The notes under the pieces: generated by a model
Databases searched by the model: none
What the model was told of the DNA's origin: nothing
What the model saw: the letters and a program-made list of their open reading frames with translations, nothing else
Source of the DNA: Cercospora beticola
Lineage: Eukaryota > Ascomycota > Dothideomycetes > Mycosphaerellales > Mycosphaerellaceae
Reading direction: 5' to 3'
Length of the DNA: 64,000 bases
Assembly (NCBI RefSeq): GCF_033473495.1
Contig: NC_088937.1
Coordinates: forward strand, 3,658,001-3,722,000
Position numbers and translations under genes: made by a program
Part shown: positions 11,574-22,469 of the stretch, piece by piece
Numbering within the stretch: the stretch's first letter is position 1
Layout of the letters: each line of letters starts with the position of its first letter

Positions 11574-13417
11574 ATGTTGCCAAACAGGTCAGACGAGATC
11601 CATACAACAATGAAGCACATACATTTGTTAACATCCCGCAGTACCGCACCGAGCGCACCTGAAGCTCGTCGTGCTCCAGAGCTTGCTCTCCCCTCGGCCT
11701 ACTTTGTGGCTGGTCTCGATTTTGATGACGAGTGGTCGGTCTACCACGACGCGGCGCCAATGGCGGACATGGAGGAACTAGATCACTACCACGACGCTCA
11801 GAGCCCGCCTCTTGGGACATGGAATGGTCAACAAGAGGCGACCGATGCACTCGCGCCACTTAGCGAGGTCCCGCTCGCCGCCAGTCATCCGCCTCCAGAC
11901 TTGTCCCCCCAAACCTCTCCCTCTCCTTTCCCGATTGATCCTGTCCTTCTCGAAGAGGACGCTTCTCCGTTTACCTTTCCACTCTCGGCATCTCCTATGC
12001 CCGCCAACTCCGCTATTGCCTCACCTGCGCGACCAAAGAAGCGCAACGTCGAACCTCTCGACGAGGAAGAGGAACAAAACGAGACGTCACCAGCCACCTT
12101 TGGTCCCTCTCCTAAGCGGCCATGCCTGCAAGGTAAGTAAACATCAAGCTGACTCCTCAATCAGCGCGTGCTAACACTCTTCTAGCAGCTGTTGGTCAGC
12201 AGCATGGTGAACCAGAATATGCTGGAGGCCACAATGGCCCAATCGAAGTGACCCAGCCTCTTCACCCAGTCGATGCTGATACTCAACATGATGAGCCTCT
12301 GAGCAACGCCGAAATGCGAGTCCACAGTGCCAACGAGGCTCCCGTCGACCAGCACCACGATGAACAAGTTCAGCCTACACTCCAGAGCTGCAGCCCTCAA
12401 GCAGCGGCTGAATCTTCTTCACGGGACGTGGCAGAACCCGACACCTCTGAGCAGCAAGAAGAGTCGCAGGCACCCCATCTGTCCACATCGAACGAGTCAC
12501 AGCAGTCTGATGCCCAAATCGATCCCGGTAATGCAGGACCGCCGCTTAGTGCATCTGCCGTGATCACAACTCAGCAAGCATTGCTCCCTACTCCAGTAGG
12601 TGTGCAAAGCGGCGTGTCGACACTTCAAGACCTGGATCCACGCCTGATTCCTACGAACGATTCTCAGCAGGCAAGCGTGATCACTCAGCAAGCCACTGGC
12701 AACTCTTCCAAACCGAAAGGCAAGTCTAAGCAGCCCTCCGTAGGCTCGTCTACCAAGCCTGCGCTCAAATCAAAGCGACGCATCAAGACTTCTGAGGTGC
12801 CTCCCAATGCGAGACCGCCAATGGGAGTGGATATCACGCTCAAGGAGATCTGTGTGTTCGCTCCAACGTGGATCATTCACCCGGCTGTGGCCACGAGGCT
12901 CCAGCGCAATGGGGTGAAGATTGCTGAGGTAGCAGCTGCTCAAGTGGAAGCCATTGGCCGCGCCGGAGAGCCTGCACTTCTGAAGACGGTCAAGAATCGT
13001 CTGAAAAAGGAGTACAATCAAGGTGGGAAGCTCTACACGGGCAGCACTCACTGGAGCATCGACCAGGCTGTGGCTCTCGGCGCTGATAACGATCTGACTG
13101 CAGATCAGTGGAAGTTCCGCGACTTCTACAAGCATCGCAACAAGGAAACCACGAAGGCGCCGACTGAGGAGTGGGAGGACATTCCGCTGACAACCTTCTA
13201 CGAGAACATCCCTGAAGGCAAGTGGCCTACGGGTCAAGATCGTGGAATCCTTACGCGCATGCTTGAGCAGGTGAAAGAGGATGGGCTCACAGATCTCACG
13301 ACCGCACACTGGAACTTGGTCGCCGCCATGCTCGAGAACGAACCACTCCTTCAGTCCAAGATTGCTGGGAAGAATCTCGACGAGGAGGCGGTTCAGGCGT
13401 TTCGCACGAAGAAGTAG
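11574..13417 (+). CDS. Tandem family member, long form with NLS
   Basis: Three exons: 11574-11587 (14 nt), 11642-12132 and 12186-13417, giving 578 residues. Intron 1 (54 bp) is phase 2 and intron 2 (53 bp, branch gctaac) is phase 1, the same positions and phases as in the next two members. Intron 1 is a multiple of three with no stop, so its retention would add 18 residues. Exon 2 ends with a bipartite basic motif split by an acidic run (PKKR, then PKRP, about residues 134-168). The middle part (170-375) is Gln/Ser/Thr-rich. The family domain spans about 376-578: RPPMGVDIT, RLQRNGV, YNQGGK, DNDLTADQWKFRD, WEDIPLTTFY, WPTGQDRG, TTAHWN, KNLDEEA. There is no signal peptide. A nuclear role is inferred from the basic motif; the molecular function is unknown. 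Confidence 0.85.
12181..12190 (+). other. Tandem NAGNAG splice acceptor
   Basis: The second intron of the family member at 11574-13417 ends in tagcag, so splicing can use 12185 or 12188. Both keep the frame and differ by one residue (an extra Ala). Confidence 0.55.
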
Positions 13418-14076
13418 TGATTGACGTTGGAGGAGGCAACATTGTGTCTCAATGCTGCGCGGTCTTGATCAAGCATTTACTGGTAATGGCATGACACGGG
13501 CGAACGCGTTTGGTTTCTGCGAAGCTGGGCTGGTACGCGAGTTCTTAGTGGAGTTTGTTGATTTTGCTTCTTTTTATGATACCCATGAGCGTTTCGGACA
13601 TAGATGACGCATCAATCGGATGCATAGAGGCTGCTACAGACGATGATGCAGTCTACGTTACTAGACAGAAGACTCAATGACGCTGGTCATCTTCAACTCA
13701 TATTGCCTTCTTCTCTAGAAAGAGCGGTGATAGGTCTATCGAAGACGACCAATGCCTTAAATCCAATGCTACGGTACCAGTGTCGCCTGTTACCATACTT
13801 CGCCTTGCAATCGTGACCATTCTTTGCACCTCATTGTCAGTTCCGAATGCGGCTTTTGTTCTTTGTTACCCGAGCTTGTAGCCAAACTCCTTCCTATCCA
13901 TGTTCTTGCTCAAACCGTTGAACTAAATTGCATATTTGTTATAGCAGCACGGCAAACTCATCAAGTTCTCCTTCTGTACATATTGCGGTGTCCAGATCTC
14001 CGTTTCGCTCGCCGAACTAGTCCTCCCAATTATATGCCTGTTATCCTATCTATATAACAGCTCTTTGCAATAAAAT
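13418..14076. other. Intergenic with family 3' element
   Basis: Carries the shared 3' element tatgatacccatgagcgttt at 13575-13594, about 160 bp after the stop. Nothing else was recognised up to the gene fragment that begins near 14077. Confidence 0.45.
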
Positions 14077-14272
14077 CCGCGGTGTGACAACCTGAGTGTT
14101 CGAGTTTGTGGAAGCCAACCAGTTGACGGACACGACCACCGCTGACTGGAATATGCTCTTTGCCAGGCTGCCAAGCGAGTCCGCAATTCAGGCCGTGGAC
14201 CCAACTCAGAACTTGGATGAAGAAACAATGATAGCGTTTGAGGCCCTTTCACAACGAGCTCCACCATGGTAG
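14077..14272 (+). pseudogene. Decayed 3' fragment of a further family member
   Basis: The frame reads RGVTT, a stop, then VFEFVEANQLT, DTTTADWN, LPSES and QNLDEE, ending at TAG 14270-14272. This matches the last 65 or so residues of the family domain, especially the gene at 14703-16649 (RGVMTRVFEY, GLTDKTTAHWD, LPSEP, LNLDQEA). The stop stands where the relatives have Arg, consistent with CGA to TGA. All upstream coding sequence is missing. The 3' flank (14285-14335, ctggccataactctgatac then gcgtcagaggctt) resembles the flank downstream of 16649, so this is a tandem-duplication remnant, not a chance match. Confidence 0.8.
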
Positions 14273-14702
14273 ATAAAATCAGGTATTTTCTGGCCATAAC
14301 TCTGATACAGTGTCAATGTCTGCGTCAGAGGCTTTAACCTTGCTCCGCGATTGCCATGGCCGACTTTTACGCGTGCAGAGGAGAATGCACAGGGCATTGC
14401 AATGACGTTCAGAAGACTGCGGGCGGCTCAGGCGGCGGGAGCCTGCGTGATGTTGGAAGTGTTGTTCGAGGCAGACGGGGTCCAAATTCGGCTTCGGCCC
14501 CCAGCCCCCAAGATTTCCGCCAGCTGCTCTCCACCGCGACCTTTCTCGTAGACACACGAACTTTAACCACCGCGCTGATCACAGCGATCAAGCTCGCCAA
14601 TTTCAACCGCCGTATCTGCACCCGAATAAGGAGTCGCGTACTGCGAGACAGCTCTGGCGCACTTCGTCGGCAAAATCGTACATGAAGGCCACTGAGTGCG
14701 AC
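14273..14702. other. Intergenic / leader of next family member
   Basis: The first 60 bp resemble the 3' flank of the 14703-16649 gene. An in-frame ATG at 14682 could add seven residues to that gene. Open frames at 14351-14685 show no family resemblance. Confidence 0.35.
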
Positions 14703-16649
14703 ATGGCGCCAAACATGTCGCCCAAGAGGTGATTACTGGCCAGTGGTGACCGCGAAGCATTCATACACTTACAGTCTTGCCACAGCACGCCGTCATGTGC
14801 GCCTACCTCGCCAGAGGCTCAAAACATAGAGAGCGCGTTCGCCGACTACAACGTCGCTCCAGCCCCGTACTACAGCCTTGGAGCTGTCGCCGTAACCAAG
14901 ACACCATCAGAGGCTGCGTGTAACAGTCCAATGTCGTCCAATGTGGACTCGCTGCTGCAGGATGTGCACGCCATCTCGTCGCCGCCGAATGTACCACATG
15001 CTGAAGCCGTATTCACTCGTGGCGCATCTCCGCAGCATCACCTCAATTCGCCACCCGCGCAGTCCAATGCCTCCACCACCTCCAAGGCGAATCCGAGGAA
15101 GCGTGGTGCCGTGGAAGAGGATGATGGCAGCAACGATCTGCAGTCTGCTACTGGTGCAATTTCTCCCAAGCGCCAACGCCTGGCAGGTACGTGAAAACCC
15201 GTCAGACTGCTTTTCTCTTCAGCTTTTACTGACACCAATGATGTAGACTCAATTCGACAAGGGGGTTTCTTTGACATCAGTGGGATCGAGATGTACTCAG
15301 GGCACGTCTTCCTTTCGTCTAGTCCTGCACACGGTGATACGCAACACGATTGGGAATACGACGACGTCAACATCACGCCTGAAGAACTGGGCTTCACGGC
15401 TGCTACTGGCTTTCACCAAGGATCTGTCTCAGCGCCAGTGAGCTACGATGACACTGCAGCATATCCTCTGGCTCAATCGCTCAGCGATGGCTTGTTCGGC
15501 TCCACTGCTGGGCAAACGGGTCCGCCTTTCGACTCGTCTGCACCGTTTGAGTTGGGCACGATTGCAGCTTGGGACAACTCTGTCGACACCGAGCGTCAGA
15601 TCGATGCTGCTCTCATCGATGATCAATCACCCGAGTCATCACAACCACCCAGTACCCTCAATCAGAGCTCCACGCCTAAGCAAACAGGTCAGTCATCGCA
15701 TTTGGCTACACACTACGAGCTAGGACCAGTTGGACCAGGAGATCATTCTGCGTTTTCAGGACAGCAGATTGATCTTGCTGAGCAGCAGGTGCCTGTCGTT
15801 AGCTCAGTCGCCGCGGTGAGCAACTTGACCCAGCCAAACACGACGCTTCACGCAGGCTCGTCCCATGCAAGCTCGTCTCAAGTAGGCCATCAATCGCAGG
15901 CGAGCGTCACCACTCAAGCTTCCAGTCAAGCTGGCTCCAATCTCAGCAGCACAGGCGCGCAGACTGCCACCGGAGCAACCACCCAGGCTGCACCTCGTCG
16001 CAGCAGACGCGTGAAGACAACCGACGTGCCATTCAACGCGAGGCCTCCAATGGGTCACACTATCACCGCGAAGGAGATTGCGTGTTTTGCAACGAAGTGG
16101 CTTACGCTGCCGGGTCCTGTGATGCGTTTTCAGCGCAACGGGATCAAGAGTGTCATGCCAGCTACCATGCACCTGGAGGCCATCAATCAGAGTGCAAACC
16201 AGGCACTGCTGAAGACCCATAAAAACCGGGTCAAGCAAGAATTTACCCAGGGAGGCCGTCTTGCTACGAATCGCAGCAGCTGGGACGTGGACAGCGCGGT
16301 GGCACTTGGACCCGACAACGACCTCACTGCAAACCAGTGGCGTTTCAGAGATTTCCACAAGCACCACAATGACCCACAAAATGCCAAGCAGCCAAAAGAT
16401 GCCTGGGTTGACATTCCATTAACCACCTTCTACGCGCACATCCCACGTGCCAACTGGCCAACGGGTCAAGACCGCGGCGTGATGACTCGCGTCTTCGAGT
16501 ATGTGGTCGCCAATGGCTTGACGGACAAGACGACTGCTCACTGGGACGAGCTTATTGCCAACCTACCGAGCGAGCCTCTGCTTAAGGCGCAAGACGACAC
16601 CCTGAACCTGGACCAGGAAGCGGCAGAAGCGTCCAGAACTCGTACATGA
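14703..16649 (+). CDS. Tandem family member, long form with NLS
   Basis: Exons 14703-14728, 14786-15186 and 15247-16649 give 609 residues. The tiny first exon (MAPNMSPK plus part of Ser) parallels MLPN-Ser in the preceding long member and joins in phase 2. Intron 2 (60 bp) is phase 1. Exon 2 ends in a bipartite basic motif (PRKRGAVEEDD, then PKRQRLAG, residues about 110-142). Residues 160-400 are Ser/Gln/Thr-rich and probably disordered. The domain spans about 405-609: RPPMGHTIT, RFQRNGI, FTQGGR, DNDLTANQWRFRD, WVDIPLTTFY, WPTGQDRG, TTAHWD, LNLDQEA. The start could be 14682. The function is unknown; a nuclear location is inferred. Confidence 0.85.
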
Positions 16650-18248
16650 TTTGCTGCATCGTGGTTTGTGATAAGACGTTGCTTTGGCCTGGCCATGGCT
16701 CTGACACATTGCGATTGACTGCGTCAAGAGCTTCCATCTGCACAAATATCTGAGTACGCAACGCTCAGAATGGAGATGCGAGGTATCGGTCGATTACGAA
16801 GGGGTTTAATATCTTGTTATTTACGCATTGAGCTTTTACATCACTTCAAGACACCTCAGACCTTGGTGGCCTCCAGCCTCGGCACATCAGCAGGCTCATC
16901 GCTCGTTGGGAGGCGGACATGGACCTGCTACCAGATCAGCATCTGCTCTGGTCAAAAATCGACAGCATGATTCTGAAAAGGCAGGCAATAACTGGACTGT
17001 GGCGGCTTTCGACGCAACTGGATGTGTTTCATTTCTGCAATGCCGACAGTAGCGGTGCTGAGCATATTACCCAGAAGACGTAAAGGTATGGGCTCAATGA
17101 ATTCGAGCGAATGGTGTGCATGAGCGCGGGTTGATTTTGCGAGCGTTCCTGACTTCACGATACCCATTGAGCGTTTTATGTACGGTTTTAGTTTCATCGC
17201 TTCTTCTCAAAATGCTGTAGACTAGGCATTCTAGCAACAGGCTGATTGAACAACCAGAGTTGCTGAAAATTCCTCTTTGAGCTTGCACCGCGAATTTCTT
17301 GAAAGTCATCTTCGAAAGAGGCAAAAGTAACAGCCTGGGCATCACCATAGCCTCTCATTGCTATGCGTTTGCTACCACGCTGCTCAACGATGCCCCAGGG
17401 CGATTGTTGCAAGAACAATAGTGTTCTTCCATATGATTTGCTTTCCAGTCATATCTGTCCTTGCCTTGATGCAGATTCCCAATGCGTCCATACTTCTTTG
17501 TCATGCTGGTCTGTAGGTCAACCACTCTGTGACCTTTTTCGTTGCTCCCTTCGCCAAAGCAAACCACGGACCTGCCAAAAAAGCACGACAAGCCCAAGCA
17601 GATTTCCCTCTACATCCATCATTCGGCTCAAATCATCGCGCCTCGCCCGTAGCACCTCTTCCTGTCCACTATATGCCCCTTTTCCATACTATAGATGAAT
17701 CCCTCCCAGCACAGCTACGCCGGTGCAACGTCTCCCCTCAGCGCACTACCGAGACGATCATCCGTGATTTTGCTGATATATTTTGAATCCATGCCCACCA
17801 TCATGTTCTGCATCAGCCAGCGCTCTGCATGCATCTCGAGAAAGAGCTTCACTGCCGCCCATTGAGCCAGGGGTAACGAAACCACCCAAGTCCTGAACAA
17901 GATGCCGCCCACCATTGCGACCGATGAAGTCGAATTGGGTGAATGATGTGCAGGCGATGAGCAGCTCTTGGCTCGCACTCTCATATTTGACTCGACGTGA
18001 AAATGGAAGATCTGGTGTTGCGTGGCGCAGCCCGTGCAGAGGTCGCGATGGCTGGCGGACCCACTCCTGTCGAGACGCGTCTGTTCTGCCCGCCCTCTCC
18101 ACCAGAACTTGAACTGCGACCATAACATTGCTTACACGGCAGACCGACTCTGTCAGCGCCTGTAGGTCTTACCGCAATCGTTTTCAAGCAGCCGCCCAGG
18201 CGAGCATCTCCAGCACCCCTTCGCAACGTGCTTTCCCAAGATTTCACC
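16650..18248. other. Long intergenic with family 3' element
   Basis: The element cgatacccattgagcgtttt lies at about 17158-17177, some 510 bp after the stop. No gene was recognised in either strand; the longest frames (137 codons, minus, 17715-18128) have no ordered composition. Confidence 0.4.
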
Positions 18249-20103
18249 ATGTCGAAACTCGGCGGCACCGCTGCCCCCGTCCCTCCAACCTCGCGGTCAG
18301 TATCATCTCACAGCCTTGAATAAGCGACCTGCTTGTGCTGACGTCTTAAAGTGTGACCGCTGCGCCTCCCGTTTCACCCCCATCACCTCGCCCGGCATCG
18401 CCGCCGACGGAACTTGGTGTCAACAATTTCACTGAGAACCTGTCGGCATACACCACCACGCTTGAAAGCTACCCGGCCACGATGGAAGCGCCATCAGTAA
18501 GCTCCTGGATGGAGAGGCCTGCGCCGAGCCAGACCAACAGCGGAGCTGAAGCGCCAAGTCATCAAGCTTATGCACCAGAAGACGCTGCGTCTGCTCAGCT
18601 TCTGCTTGATGCGATTGCCCCGCCTTCTCGTGCTTCTGTCGCGCCGTGTTCAAGCAAAGGCAAGCGCAAGGCAGTTGTCCAGGATGACGAAGAAGAATTT
18701 CTTGATCCGGCCCTGAGAAAATCAGGCAAGCGAGCTCGTCTTGATGGTGAGGATCGCCTTCCACTGAAATTCCCAGATATGATGCTAACGCCTCCACTCA
18801 AGCTCCCTCTCGCCAGCGCGAAGCGTTTCCTCCATTCGATGACGTCGAAGGAGACGAATTTGTTGTCTCCAGCGCCTGGTCCTCGAAAGACTTGAAAGAC
18901 TGGCCACCTGCCCACGCTTGGCCACTTTCCATTGCTTTTCCAGACTATCAGTACAACACACAGATTCCCCGTGATGAGTCTGTCACCAAATCCGGATTCG
19001 TGAACGTCAACACCAATCTGAAGCACGTCTTTCAGGGTTCAGACTACAAGATCTTCGAGCCTGTCCCTCAAGCGTTCGAACATGCTCACGCGACATACAA
19101 CACGGGTTATCACCACACAGTGGAGGCGCCCGGCAGCACTGCTGGCAGTGAGATGGCGCTGCAACATCCAGGAGACCAGTCTGCCACCACTTACGGTTTT
19201 GCTGGTCCTTTCACTGCACCTGATCCGCAGTATACGCCAGACTTCAACAACGGAGATGCTCAGACAGGTGTAAGCCGTTTGCAGCATCAGGCCACTGGAT
19301 ACCCAACCTTTCTCCAGTGGCAGCCACCGATGACGGCGAGCACCCAGGCTACCGTCAACCAACAGCTGAATGCTCCCGGCAGTCGGAAGAAAGCTCGGAA
19401 GGCTCCAAACACTGCAACTGGCCGCGTCTCAAAAGCCCGAATGAACACAACTCGCCTCAACGAGGATGCGCGCCCGCCCATGGGGGTTGATATAACGGCC
19501 AAGGAGATTGCTGTCTTCAACCAGAAGTGGATGGTGTCACCGGACTTGGCTAGGCGGTTTCAGCGAAACGGCATCACTGGGCCCATGATGAGCACGGCTC
19601 ATTTGGAAGCCATTGGCCGAGCCAACGACGCGAAGGACCAAACGACGCTCAAGAATAAGATAAAGAAGGAATACTCACAAGGTGGCATGTATGCGCTGAA
19701 GTGCAAGAAGTGGAAAGTCTCAAAGGCAACTGACCTTGGTCCTGAGAACGTTCTCACTGCGAATGGGTGGAAGTTCCGTGACTATTACCGTCACCGAAAC
19801 GGAGACACGAAGGACGCACCCAAGCAAGGCTGGAATGATTATCCACTCAGCTTGTTCTACTCGCACATTCCGACCGACAAGTGGCCGACTGGCCAGGATC
19901 GTGGGATCATGACGCGAGTGTTCGAATTCTGCAAGAAACACGGGCGTACAGAAGCCACGACGGCTGACTGGAACGCCATCATCGAAGAGATGCCAGCTGA
20001 GCCGAAGGTTGTGCCACTCAATCGTTCGAAGAACCTTGATCAAGAGGCGGCAGAGGCTTTTTCCAGCCGCAAACAGACAGCAAGCTCACAAGACGATTCT
20101 TGA
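18249..20103 (+). CDS. Tandem family member, long form with NLS
   Basis: Exons 18249-18295, 18352-18746 and 18803-20103 give 580 residues. Intron 1 (56 bp, donor gtcagt) is phase 2 and intron 2 (56 bp, branch gctaac, acceptor ctcaag) is phase 1, as in the two preceding long members. Exon 2 ends in the bipartite basic motif (KGKRKAVVQDDEEE, then GKRARLDG, residues about 118-147). A second basic cluster (SRKKARKA) precedes the domain. The domain covers about 370-575: RPPMGVDIT, RFQRNGI, YSQGGM, ENVLTANGWKFRD, WNDYPLSLFY, WPTGQDRG, TTADWN, KNLDQEAAEAF. The Asp of the DLTA motif is Val here. There is no signal peptide and no known catalytic motif. Confidence 0.85.
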
Positions 20104-21512
20104 TCGCCTCTGGCCTGCAATCACTGCTTGCGCCGAGCGTGACAACCGAAAATTCGACTTCTTCACTCTCGTTGCATTTCGACACTCCACGATCAACTGA
20201 TGGCACAACGACCATAAGACCTATGCAGCCGCAGTCCGGCCACCCGAGCTCATCGCCTTGCTACCCAACAGGCCTGACCGTAGCCCAAGCGCAATGCTCA
20301 ACGTTTGGAAGCATTGACGCTCACTGGATGGCCGTCTGGGTCTGGCAGGGTTCCAAACGCACACGAACAGTTTTCTTCGTCTCTTTGATCTCTGCAGCAG
20401 CAACAACATCTGCGCTATGCACTGTACCCAGCTGTTTCGACCTTGCATGGTCGTTCAACCGGAGACTGGGGCGCTTTGGGAGGATTTTACGATGTTTTCT
20501 TGCTTTTATGATACCCTTTGAGCGTTTTCAGCATCAAAAGCGTTGCTATCATTCGCAATGACTTCAAAATAGGTCTCGTAGCAAAGCTACCAGTATGTTA
20601 ATCATCGAACGAACTGAGATTCTCGAAGCTGCCACTCTCTTCTTGCGCTATCGCCCGATGCTCGTGTCCATGCTATCAGTTGTTTGTCCATGACTCGTCC
20701 TGAAGATATTTGTCTGCTTGTTTTTCTCAATGAACAAAGCTTTGCCTAGTACAGATCCATCGGCTTCTACAAGCTTCAATTGGCAAATTGTCTGTGTTCG
20801 TCCTTTAACAAGTCTATAGGAATCAACGAACAAGCACAAACGTAGAGCAACTCATTTCCTTCAAGCCAAGCTGGCAAACACGTCTGGAGCTCTGAGACCA
20901 TATATCAATGGCATGCGTCGCTCTGTCTCAGCTCTCCATTCAATCTCATCAACACAGCAACTGTGCTGTCTCACATCCTTTCTCTTTCATAAGCATGGCC
21001 ATATACACTTTCGATACTAGCGATACTACTTCCTTTCCCTCTCCAATATCCACCGCAGAGACTCCTACACAGCCTCCCTCTGCTGCGGCCCGGCCCCGGC
21101 ATCACAAGCAAATTCGTCATGAGCTCTCCATGTGATTCGGTAAGTCCGAAACCTTCTTGGGTGAATGTAAAAGCCTTGGCATTCATCCCTTACCCGCACA
21201 CGGACCATAAAAGCCCACCAAATCTTTCCCTGCTGCTCTTCTTCTTCTTCCCACACACACACATCCACGCACACTTGGCCAGATCAGAACACTTCCTCGA
21301 TCGACAACACTTCCTTCGACACACTCGTCTGCCAACCAAGCTCTAACACTGTCGCGTGCTAGCCTTCTGCTTCAGCCGGCACAAATACTCCCGCTTCACA
21401 AACATGTAAGTACCTTCTCGAGTTCGTTCATCAACACTCGACCTCGACCTAACACTCGACCTCGACAGATACATCAGCACACCCTCCTTTTCCCTCTCGT
21501 TCATTCGCAAGA
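20104..21512. other. Intergenic with family 3' element and pyrimidine-rich leader
   Basis: The element tatgataccctttgagcgtt lies at 20507-20526. From 21200 the sequence becomes pyrimidine-rich (cttcttcttc, acacacacac), then has a strong donor gtaagt at 21405 and an acceptor cgcaag just before the ATG at 21513, a probable 5' UTR intron of the next gene. A 19-bp direct duplication (ctcgacctcgac core) sits at about 21435-21470. Confidence 0.45.
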
Positions 21513-22202
21513 ATGAACCCAACAGACAGCGGCGTGCCAAAAGGCGCTTCCCTGCCACCGGCCGGTATTCCGGTCGGTATTCTCGAGTTACTCTGCTTTT
21601 ACCCCAATCACTTCCAAGTGATTGAGTTGGCGCAGCGAGCGTCTCGAGAGGGTTGGTCGCCACCAATGATGGCGAGAGTGCAGCTTTGGTCAAGAGATGG
21701 CAACTTTTCGGCCATCCATGGCCGTCGCAACGACACGCTGCGGCAGCAATTTTCAGCGGCGTTCAGTGCTCAAGGGTAAGTTATTCTATTGTCGTACTGC
21801 GAGATGTTCAAGGCTAATCGTATCCCTTACAGCACCACCATGACGGCCTACAAGGCCTCTGCAGCTGGCCGACCGTTCGATCAAACCGACGGTCCAACAT
21901 TCACCCAGCTGTACGAAGTCAGCAACGTCACGCTGGGTAGCCATGCCTCCGGCCCACCGTCCCTGCACCAGCTTACAAATGGTGTTGTCAACTTTCCGGC
22001 CGGCCAGGACGCTGGGGTGCTGACGCAGGCACTACAATGGGCACAAGCACGGGGCAACGCGGTGCTCTCGACGATGACCACCGACGACCTACCGACGATC
22101 ATCGCAGCACAGGGCTTCACCAACCCTGCTGACGCCTCAACACCCGATTGGGACAAGAGGGCTCTTGCTCGGGCTCTTTTGAACGTCCCTCCGCCGCAGT
22201 GA
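21513..22202 (+). CDS. Short divergent member of the tandem family
   Basis: Exons 21513-21775 and 21833-22202 give 210 residues. The 57-bp intron (gtaagt, branch gctaat, acceptor ttacag) joins in phase 2. The protein consists almost only of the family domain, in divergent form: PPAGIPVGILELLCFYPN matches RPPxGxxITxxEIxxF; LRQQFSAAFSAQG matches the KxxxxQGG segment; NFPAGQDAGVLTQAL matches WPTGQDRGxxTR; and TMTTDDLPTIIA matches TTADWNxII. It lacks the basic NLS motif and the disordered N-terminal region. It is either a truncated diverged copy or close to an ancestral single-domain form. The splice signals are canonical and no lesion is seen. Confidence 0.75.
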
Positions 22203-22469
22203 TGATGGTCGTTGGTGGTACTCGAAGGGGTGAATGCGGGGGCCGGTGGTATTTGGATATGAGAGATGGTCGGTGGCAGAGGCTTTAAAGTGCATCGTTC
22301 TTCGCAATTAAGGCTTCAATTCAACCATTAAACATAATCAATGCTCTTTCAATTCTCGCTTGCTGTCACTTCTTGCCTATTCTCAATGCTCTTCTCAAGT
22401 GTTTTCTATCGTTGTCTACTCCCGCTTGTCTACCCACACGTGATACCTCATCGTCCATTGCCAAAATTC

